64,000 bases of DNA from NCBI GenBank assembly GCA_019188255.1, contig JAETXT010000001.1:1116001-1180000 (forward strand). Direction: 5' to 3'. The stretch is from Verticillium longisporum. Taxonomy: Eukaryota > Ascomycota > Sordariomycetes > Glomerellales > Plectosphaerellaceae. Of this stretch, positions 55,140 through 64,000 are shown piece by piece. The position numbers and the translations under genes are program-made. Each line of letters opens with the position of its first letter. The stretch's first letter is position 1. A model generated the notes under the pieces. It saw only the letters and a program-made list of their open reading frames with translations, was not told the origin of the DNA and searched no databases.

Positions 55140-57516
55140 ATGTCTCTGATACCATACCATCCCCAAGAGGGTCGCGAGATCGTTCTGTGAGTCGCTTCAG
55201 GACCCTTCGAATCATATGCTGCCATCTTGCTGATGTTTCTTCAAAATAGACGCCACCGGAATGCCATTGTCGTCCGCGATCCCGCCTCCCAAAGACTCGC
55301 CATCCGAAGCGTCACCGAATGCCCTACCTGCCACCAGCCATTGCGCCCATCGTCCCCAGACCGCCATGGTTTCGAGGCATCCTCGCAGCAGGACTCATAC
55401 GTTGATCCAGGCTTCTTTGGCAAGCTGCGTGCTGGGCGCGGCGAACAGGAAGCCAGCGAGCCCCCGCCCAGCCCCATTCGACGCCTGATCCGTCCCGTTC
55501 TGCCCCAAGCTCAGCCAGCCGCCTTTGAAGAAGTTGACGATGCCGAGTTCGTGTCCAGCACCCCCCGTGTGCAGCAAGGTAGCCGCATTCGCCGTGAGGC
55601 TTTCAGTCCGAACTACTTTAATACATTCTTCGTCGAGAAGCGAGAGCTAGGACGTGGCGGCAAGGGAGTCGTGCTGCTGGTCCGCCACGAGATTGATGGT
55701 TGCCATCTGGGTATGCTCGTCGCTCAGGAAGGACTCTTGTCAAGCCCGAGGTGCTAACCCCCACAGGACACTTTGCATGCAAGCGCGTGCCGGGAGACGA
55801 CCATGCTTGGCTAGAGAAAGTTCTCATCGAGGTGGAGCTCTTGGCGAAGCTCTCTCATCCCAATCTCGTGTCCTACCGACACGTCTGGCTTGAAGATGTC
55901 AAGCTCATCCGATTTGGACCCAGCGTCGCCTGTGCCTTTATCCTGCAGCAGTACTGCAACGGCGGCGATCTTCTCAACTACATAAACGGAGACCAACCGA
56001 AGCAGACCACGAAGGAAGAGCTCAAGGCACGCCTGCGGAGGAGGTCCAAGGGTCAGTCCGAGCGAGCTCCCGTCTCACAACGGCATCTCTCTTTTGAGGA
56101 GATTTATTCTCTGTTCAGGGATGTGACGTCTGGTCTTTCATATCTCCACGCGGCCAATTACATCCACCGCGACCTCAAGCCGAGCAATTGTCTCTTACAT
56201 AGGGAGGGAGGCAATCTGATCTGTCTGATCAGCGATTTTGGAGAGGTTCAGCCCGGAGGACAGGTGCGCAATTCCACCGGCTCCACCGGCACCATCTCCT
56301 ATTGCGCACCGAAGTCCTGAAGAAGGACCATGCAACGGGCTTCTACGGCAACTTCACCACCAAATCCGATATCTTCTCCCTCGGCATGATTCTGTACTTT
56401 ATGTGCTTTGGCCGCCTACCCTATCAGAACGCCAACACAATCAACGAGGAGCTGGAGGACATTGATGAACTGCGTGCTGAAATAACCGATTGGCAGGGCT
56501 TCCAGGATGAACGGAGAGAACGTCCGGATCTACCACCGAAGCTTTACCAGCTCCTCAAGAGGCTTCTCGCCCTGGACCCCGTACAACGACCCAGCGCCAA
56601 CGAAGTTCTTGCCGCCATGAAGGGAGAGACAATACTGGATGGCATCCCCCCTGGACGTAGTTCAAGCCCTTCTATGGGCCTGCCTGGCCGGAGGGTTCAG
56701 AACCTCGATTCCCCAATGCCACCAAACACCCCCGTCCCAGGTTTGTGAACCAATCGCATCATGGACGAGATGACATGCCGAGTGGCTAAATCCTTTGACA
56801 GATCCACAGAAGTCGCAGTCCTTCGACAGATCCACACGCCGACCCAGTGTTCTCTCGTCCATCGAAACAAGCGACGTCGTTCAACCTCGTCTAGGCTGCA
56901 GAACGGATTCCGTCGTGATAGTAACAGCCCTTCAAGGCAACGTGCTCAGCCGATAGTCTCCTCACCCTCACGAGAGGATTTCCCCCCCATGACACCAGAA
57001 CCTACCTCATCCGAGGGAACTGCCTCAAGAAGGCCGTCCATATCCGCCATACCTCCTTTGCTCATGGCACCCCCAACAACATGGAGGGGCGACATCCAAC
57101 ACAAGCTCGTGCTCGCTGGGCATTACGGTTCTCAACTGGCCGGCCTCAGTGAGGCGTCGGCACCGCTCCTCCTTCGCCTGGGGATATTCTTCGGCAAGCT
57201 GGCCACCCTCGCCCGACCCTGCTGGCCCTATATGTTCAACCCCTGGATCGGCGCCTCCCTCATCGCCCTGGCCGCTCTAGACCTAGGCATCCTCGACGCC
57301 CGAAGCAGACGCGGCAGCATGCATGATCGGGCCGGCTGGATCGGTCAGCGCCGAAACACAGTCGACAGCCTGGGCACGCGCGAGGTCCGCACCAGTGCCC
57401 TCCTGCTGTTGCTGCATTTTGCCGTGCTTTGGACGGCGCAACGATGGGCGCCGCTCTGCGCGATGGTTCCGCAACCGTGGCATGAGTTGCCGGCGACGGG
57501 TGATACAAGTGCATAG
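55140..57516 (+). CDS. iks1: Iks1-type serine/threonine protein kinase, two frame breaks
   Basis: Protein kinase of about 732 aa after correction. Exons are 55140-55186, 55250-55710, 55767-56740 and 56802-57516 (introns of 63, 56 and 61 bp). The N-terminal segment has a CPTCHQPL pair. Kinase motifs: LGRGGKGVV, FACKRV (ATP Lys), YIHRDLKPSNC, SDFGEV and YCAPEVL. Hydrophobic segments near the C-terminus suggest membrane anchoring, as in Iks1 homologues. One base is missing at 56310-56311 inside CAPEVL, and one more is needed in the poorly conserved linker near 56830-56900 (exact place unresolved). Adding two bases makes the summed exon length a multiple of three. Probably a housekeeping gene outside the cluster. 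Confidence 0.82.
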
Positions 57517-57942
57517 CGTTGCGAGCAAGCGAAATAAATCTAATAAAGTGACTAGATACCCAGTCAATTAATGTTATACCCGGCAATGTAGTCGTATGAT
57601 ACGAATGGGCCAGACCACATAATCAAGTAGAGCAGTAAGCCTCGACGTTAGCCTGGGCTGGCTTTCGTGTTTTCGGCAGAACTTACCAGCGGCGCGAGCA
57701 CATTGATGTTCCTGTTGTGAGGTGCATCGTATTCCCTTTGGTAACAAGAATCATGTCTCAATTTCTGGCGTATGCGCCAGTCCCCTCCACTGATCTTCTA
57801 CGTACTGATCAAACACGAACCCGCATCACATTGCTACACCGAACACCTGACCTCCGAAGCTGCCGCGGCCAAGGTCAAACCCACATGATCCCACAGATAC
57901 ACCCTCCAGCAAGAAACCCGGAAACAAATAGAGACACAACGA
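57517..57942. other. Gap between convergent kinase and MSH6
   Basis: 426 bp holding the two 3' ends. No gene seen. Confidence 0.5.
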
Positions 57943-60900
57943 TCACATAGCCTCCACAGCCCGAAGCAGCACGTCGACATTGCCCACCTCCTCCTCGTCC
58001 CGCAGCAGAGATGCGACGTCGCTGAGCATGCCCAGCGGGATGTAGCAGCCCGTCTTGGCCTTCTCGAGGCTCTCCTTCAGGCGGCTCGTGTGCTCCCACT
58101 CGCGGGCGGCGACCTCTGCGCGCTCAATGATGCGATTGTTAATGCCGCACATGGCGGCGCAGTGCATGCCGAAGCTGCCCTCGGCGACGCCGTCCTCGAG
58201 CTTGTACAGGAAGGTGACGCGGCGCTCGGCCTCGTCGACGTGGATCTGCATGCGGCGGGCGCGGACCTCGGGGTGGTTCTCAAACTCGGTGGCGAGGGAG
58301 TGGTAGTGCGTCGCGAAGAAGCCGATGCAGCCGACGTGCGTGGCGACGTGGTGCAGGACGGCCTGGGCGACGGCGACGCCGTCGTAGGAGCTTGTGCCGC
58401 GGCCGAGCTCGTCGAGGATGACGAGCGAGCGGGGCGTCGCCTCGGCTAGGATCTTCTTTGTCTCGGAGAGCTCGACGAAGAAGGTGGACTGCGAGGCAAA
58501 AATATTGTCGTTGGCGCCGAGGCGAGACATGATGCGGTCCACGGGTGTCAGGCGGGCCGAGGTCGCGGGGACGTAGCATCCGATCTGGGCCATGATGACG
58601 GCTGTGCAGGTCTGCGTCATGTCAGTGAGGAGGCCGAGATTCTATCAGCATCAGCGACTTACCATGCGGAGGACCGTTGACTTTCCGGCCGCATTGGCGC
58701 CCGTGAGAAGGTTGATCTTGGCCGAGTTACCGCCCAGTTCGATGGCGTTGGGGATGAAGTCAGAAACTGTGTTCAGCATGCACGGGTGACGCAGTTCGTC
58801 AAACTCCACCAGGCTTCTCTCCTCGTCAACAAACTGCGGACGGCAGCTTGGCTCGCCCAAAGACGACGAAGCCTTCGCAAGGCTGACCAAGCAGTCGAGC
58901 TGGGAGATGATGCGGATCGCTTGCAGCCACGTCGCGTAATCCGCGTCGAAACGACGGAAGAAGCGCGAAGCGACTTCCTTCATGATCTGGCCGTGGGTCT
59001 CTTCAGCTTCTTGCAAATCCCGTACCAGCTCGGTCAGGGCATCGAAATAGTACCGCTTGACGCTGGACGTGGCCGACATCTGCCTCCAGCTGGAAGGAAC
59101 CTTGGTCGACTTGGGTGCCTCGATCTGGAAGATCTCTTTCCCGATATCTGTGAACTTGAGCGTCTTGCATTTCAGCTCTGCCTTCTTCTTCTCAAGAAGC
59201 TTGCCCAGGTCCTTTTTGATTTCGGCAATCCGGTCTTGGCTCTCGTCAAAGTCCTCTTCGATGCCTCTTTCCGGGAGGAACATTCTGTCATTCTTCGCCT
59301 TCATCCTGTCAAAAGCCGTCTTCCAATAGCTGAGCGGCTCGTCTAGGTTTGGCATGGAGGATAGAAGCCTGTCGACGAGACCCTTGCCACCGCCCCACGC
59401 ACCCAAGAGACTCATTGTGTACTCGATCTGCTCGAAGCCTTCGAGAACCTTGACAAAGTCATCAGGCCGACATACCCCAGCGTGAATTCTAGAGATCAGC
59501 CTCTCAAGGTCCGGCATCTTTGTCATCTGAGCGGAGAACTGCTCACGGACGCTGCGGTCCGAGTTCAACATGTCCACAGCGTCCAGGCGCTCGTTGATCC
59601 GGTCAATGTCGCAGAGAGGATGGCACACCCACTGGCGGAAAAGGCGCTTGCCAAACGGCGTGACACATTTGTTGAGGAGGGTGAACAGCGTTCCTTCTGT
59701 GCTGCCGTCTGCACTGTTGGCAAATACCTCCAGGTTGATGAACGTCTGACCGTCGTGTATGAGGGTTCCGATTCGTCGAATAGGGTTGTACCCCTCCAAA
59801 TTGCCCTGCGACAAGAGACTCTGCTCAATCTTGAGCAGCTGGAGATACTTTACCAAGGCACCCAGCGAAGACATGGCAAGGTCCTTCTCCTTTGCTTCTG
59901 CAAGAACAGCGGGCCAGCCTCCTTCCTTCTCGCCGTCACCATCGAAATACCCGCCCATGTCAAGCTCCCGGCGAGTGACATCAGCATCTAGGAATTCGAG
60001 ACCTGGTTTCCTGTAGTTCCAGATGGTGGTTGGCGAAGTGTTGTTCTTTAGGATCCGCAGGGCTTTGCTCGAGAGGAGTGACTTCTCTAGTAAAAGCTCA
60101 CGAGGGGATGTTTGGGCCACAAAGGTCTCGAACTTGGTCAAGTCAACGTCGTCCTCGAACTCCGTGATGAAAAATTGGCCAGTGGCGCAGTCCACGAACG
60201 AGATGCCAAAAGACGGAATGCCATCCGTGATGGACTCCTTGATAGCGGCGCAGTAGGTCGCGAGATCGTCCTGAAGCATGCTGCCTTCAACCAGCGTGCC
60301 TCCGGTCAGAATGCACGCCAGCTCACGCCGGATAATCTTGTCAACCTTTTTGCTCTTCGCCGCTTGGTCATCGCGTTCGCGCATCTCCTTGCCAAGAGCA
60401 GACTCCATCTGGTCAACGCGGGCGACCTTGAAGCCTTTGGCTACGAATTGATTCACCCACATGTCGAGAGAGCTCTCAGGCACGCCGACCATGCGCATAT
60501 TGACCCTGTCCGTCATTTTGAAGTCGAAAAGCTGATGGCCAATCGTCGCATCGTTTTCGTACAGTTCGAAGAACTTGCCCTTCTTGAAGAAAACGATCGT
60601 GTCCCACAGATTTTGTTTAATCGCCCAGTATTGCTTCTCAAAGGGGGAAAACTTGTTCCATGCTCCAGGGGGATGTAAATGCTGGATGGGTTGTACTCAG
60701 GGTCGCCGGGAGACTTGCGGTCGATATCAGTGATATTCGCAAGCCACGGGTATCGATCGCTCGGCTCCTGGGTATGGGCCTTGACCTTCGATTTGGACAC
60801 GGCTGATGACTTCTTCGTGGCGGGTGGGCGAGCGGCTCTCGAGCCGGCTTTGACCACGGCATTGGGGTCAAATTTCCACTGTTGTGCTGTCGAGTGTGGG

Positions 60901-61796
60901 GGCAGGTCATCCATATCAACATCCTCATCATCACCATTCGTAGCAGGCTCCACAATAGGCGAGGTGGGAGCCGCCGAGGCGGTCCTCTTGCGAGGAGCTG
61001 CTTTCTTAGTGGGTCGCTTTCGCTTCTTTGAGCTCGGTTCTTCGTCGGAGTCATCCGAGGCGATGAAGTCGGCCATTTCTGTGAGCATGTAAGTAAAGAG
61101 AACTGGCGGCGACAAGCATGGGTATTGGACCTTCGTCTTCATCCTCTTCAGCAGGATCGAAGTTGTCTGGGTCTGCGGCAAAGTCGTCTTCGTCATCCAG
61201 AATCGTGCCACGAGCTCTAACACGGCGACGGTTTCGGGGGGCTGGTACGTCGTCGAAAGGATCTTCGTACTCGTCTGAGGACTCGGCATAGTTCACGGCC
61301 TTCTTCGTCTATCGTAGCATAATGTCAGTTTTGGTACAAAGTTCGGCGCTTGGATCTCGCAACATACCTTACGGGAAGGACTGCTGGGTAGGACATTGGA
61401 AGTGATAGTCGCCTTCTATGCGACGAATAGATCAGTAACGGTCAGCAGTAAGGGGGGCTGTGGGCTGTTTACCTTGGTCACTGTGGAATCCATGTTCTCC
61501 TGGGAGCTGGGCGGTTCAAGGGCGTCACTGCTAGGAACGGGTGTTACATTGGCAGGGCGCTTGATCTTCGAGAGTGTGTTGGACTTGTTGGTAGACTCTT
61601 TCAGGCAAGGAGATTCCATCTTTGGGGGCTTCTGTGTTGGCGTAGCCGTTGACGTCGGAGTGGATGCTGCTGCCTTGGTGGCAGAGGAAGTTGCTGGCTT
61701 GGAGAAGAAGCTCGTGATAGACTTCTGGGTGCTGCCTGAAGGTGTCTTTGACAGCCTCGCCGGCGTGCGCGCCGGTGTTGCGCGCTTCTCGACCAT
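57943..61796 (-). CDS. msh6: DNA mismatch repair protein MSH6, one frame break
   Basis: MutS homologue that pairs with MSH2 to recognise base mismatches and 1-nt loops. Exons are 61796-61473, 61415-61368, 61308-61131, 61078-58663 and 58611-57943 (introns of 57, 59, 52 and 51 bp). The N-terminus has a PCNA-interacting box (QKSITSFF) and an acidic/basic disordered region. The mismatch-binding F-x-E motif lies in GKFFELYE, Walker A is TGANAAGKST and Walker B VILDELGRGTS. The frame breaks at a C5 run (plus strand G5, 60668-60672) between SIYIP and GAWNKFSP, just before F-x-E. One extra base gives 1211 aa, the usual length. As read, translation would stop before the mismatch-binding and ATPase domains. 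Confidence 0.95.
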
Positions 61797-64000
61797 TTTC
61801 AGGGTCCTTTCGTTAGATCGCGGGTGCTCAGCACTGGAGGCGTACTAGAAACACGACGGGGAAAGAACGACGATGTTGATACAATCAGATTACAAAACAA
61901 AGATGATTCGATATACTCCGGCCGTCGTCAACGAGTACAAGAGATGGCATTGGGAGTCCTATGCATGACGAATGTGTCCGACAATCTGCAGGTCACAGCT
62001 GGAGATTGGAGGAGCTTATCGTCCCGCCAGCCAGCGGAGCGCGTCGAGGAGTGGTTCGCGTCTCTCACAGCGCGTGCTCCAGGCGCGTCCCGTGTCAGTG
62101 GAGTCAAGCTGTTTTTAATTGCCGTTCGTCACGTGCCCTCCCTGTGGCTTTTGTGGGACTGAACACAGCTTGGCCTTCGCTATCCACCTTGACAGGCATA
62201 CTTCCTCTCATTCGGACCTCCTCAACATCTTCCAGCAACAAGGGAAAATAGGACTTTCGCGCCTCATCAAAAGGCTACTGCAGCTTTGATATAGACATGT
62301 TTCCTCGTTCGACCAAGTGGCGACTCTGATTCGGGGCAGAGCGACTCTGCAACGACAATTCCTCACAAGACCCCGACGGGCTCGTGACAGGATGTGTGGG
62401 ATGTCTCTAGGTTTCCGCTAGAGCTACTCTTCCACCAACAATCATCCAGGCCCCTTGTCGTTCTTCGCCTGGGTCTCATTCGGCTCATGAAGAATATGGC
62501 AAGGACGGCATTCAGCAACAATCACTAATGAGCAAAGAGCCATTGGAACAACCAATCGCTGGCCTTGAGTACGAAATACTATGAATGTGCCGGATTTCTC
62601 TCTTGACGCTTTGCGCTTTCAGGAACCCGTCCCGATGCATCGCAAAATCGACTGGCCATTCGGAGTCTCGAGCTGCATGGCTGTGTTATACAGAGGCTGG
62701 CCACCATCCACAGCGTGGATTGGCCATAATAAGCTGAGAGACTAATGCTTGTCAGCATGCTGGAACGACTCTGAGCCCAAGAGGTACGCAGAAGAAATGT
62801 TGCTTTCAAGCTGGAGCAGTCATCGCAGCCTATCATTCCGGTGCAACCTCGACCAGCGGCGCTGAAACCGTCTTCACCGGCAGGATGCGTGATGCATGCA
62901 GGCTGCCCTCTGATTACTCTCCAGATACTGATTAGGGCAGAACTCAACATGCCGGTTATCCGACTTCGCAGCTTCTCGACAGGCCTTTGCATGCGATCGC
63001 CAGGGCCAGTTTGGGATAAGGCCATGCCTCTAGCACCATGGGTGTCAAACTCTGATCGCCCATTTGAACATTCTAGACCGACCTGCACGTACAATCTCCA
63101 ATTACGAACGGGCGGTCCCAGCAGTGAGTACATGTAGTTTGTCCAGACTGGGATTGAGGAGCGGCAGCAACCAAAGGGCGCAAGGGCATCTCTAAGTGGT
63201 GACTGTAAGGAGCATCGGAGTAGTTGATGTCCAACACCGACCCTCTCTCAACTCGTTAGAGCTCCGACATTACCAATCATAACAGTCAGTCCAGAGGAAC
63301 ACACAGTCGCAATGGCCTTCTCGGGATTCGACGAGTTAGGGGCAAGGAATCACGGCTACGATGTCATGACCATCGATAACCACAATGCAAGTGGAACATG
63401 GTTGCGCGGGCCTGAATCGCTCGCCCAGATTGACCTTTGCGCATTGCGAACCCTGATAATCCAACATGCACCAGTGCAAGCAGGGACATTCAGCACGATG
63501 TCAGGCAGAGCCCCGAACTATCCGATAGCGAGGAAGGACGACACGTTGGGTCTCACGCGGTTGCAATCCAAGAGCCTTGGCATAACAAATTCCCTGGGGC
63601 GCCACGAGCAAAACGAGTCAGCCCTTGAGATGAGACACGGTCGAAGGGATCCTCGACAGGTCTCGGCGTGACCCCATTGGGCAGCACCGCCTTCTGAGTG
63701 CCAGCGTAAACAGGAAACAGGCACTAAACTGGCCCTTTGAAGGGGGTTCTCAGCTTTTGTTTGCCGATTGTTGGGTTGATGCTCCTGGCAACAGTCAGTC
63801 GCGCGCGAGCTAAGTATTGAAGGGGAGCCAGGCCCCTAAAAAGCTCGGATACCAGACACCAGACATGGAAATTAGAAAGCCGTGTCACGGTCGGCGCCTC
63901 CTCACGCAGCCAGTCGCCACAAATGAAGCATCACGGCGATATATATGGCAGAAGCAACATTGCATGCGCATGAATTGGTAGGGCAGCGGGAGGTTGGAAA
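61797..64000. other. Region upstream of MSH6 to window end, no supported gene
   Basis: About 2.2 kb. The MSH6 promoter should lie at its left end. Several 60-180 codon ORFs occur on both strands, none with a recognisable domain. The best is at 63312-63671 (plus), opening MAFSGFDELGARNH in a fair start context and 119 codons long. It could be a first exon of a gene continuing beyond the window, but I cannot support it. Confidence 0.4.

Noticed and set aside
63312..63671. 119-codon ORF near the right end
   Set aside because: No domain, no splice partners in the window and ordinary length for this base composition; not reported as a gene.

Overview
The window is nuclear DNA of a filamentous ascomycete (Pezizomycotina, most likely Sordariomycetes). 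The reasons are short GT-AG introns of about 50-90 bp, GC-rich exons, fungus-specific families (Zn2Cys6 regulator, Pth11-like rhodopsin-fold protein, NACHT-ankyrin NLR, Fot/pogo transposons) and a 17.7 kb AT-rich block with the footprint of repeat-induced point mutation (RIP). All gene models were spliced by hand from reading frames and splice signals.

Left arm (1-9894): a Baeyer-Villiger monooxygenase (BVMO, cut by the window edge), a 4-coumarate-CoA-ligase-like acyl-CoA ligase, an SDR, a zinc alcohol dehydrogenase and an aldehyde dehydrogenase. The ligase and the SDR are divergent and both end in a peroxisomal PTS1 tripeptide. Next comes an NLR (10064-13263) whose start codon abuts the repeat island.

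Repeat island (about 13300-31010): nested retroelements. An old Gypsy copy (E2) has a complete RIP-mutated Gypsy (E1, 14760-22175, TSD CGTAT) inserted in its LTR. E1 carries an unmutated solo LTR of its own family (18278-18753, TSD CTATC). Two almost identical, unmutated, oppositely oriented Fot-like DNA transposons sit in E2, and the 244 bp between them is inverted relative to E1. A 58 bp sequence overlapping the NLR start is present in inverted orientation at both island borders.

Right arm (31141-54143): a small hypothetical gene, two NmrA-like reductases, an amino-acid-permease-like transporter, an SDR, a Pth11-like membrane protein, an ACAD10/11-type acyl-CoA dehydrogenase, a PRISE (5-beta-reductase/iridoid-synthase-like) enone reductase, a second BVMO, a Zn2Cys6 regulator and a third SDR. 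The right edge holds housekeeping genes: an Iks1-type kinase and MSH6.

Taken together, the two arms look like one catabolic cluster for a hydrophobic cyclic ketone or enone (terpenoid- or steroid-like), split by the island: enone reduction, Baeyer-Villiger ring oxygenation, alcohol to aldehyde to acid, CoA activation and peroxisomal shortening, plus transporter, membrane sensor and regulator. The substrate is inferred, not shown. Seven genes, MSH6 included, carry single-base deletions, mostly in homopolymer runs. These look like assembly errors but could in principle reflect a mutator lineage.
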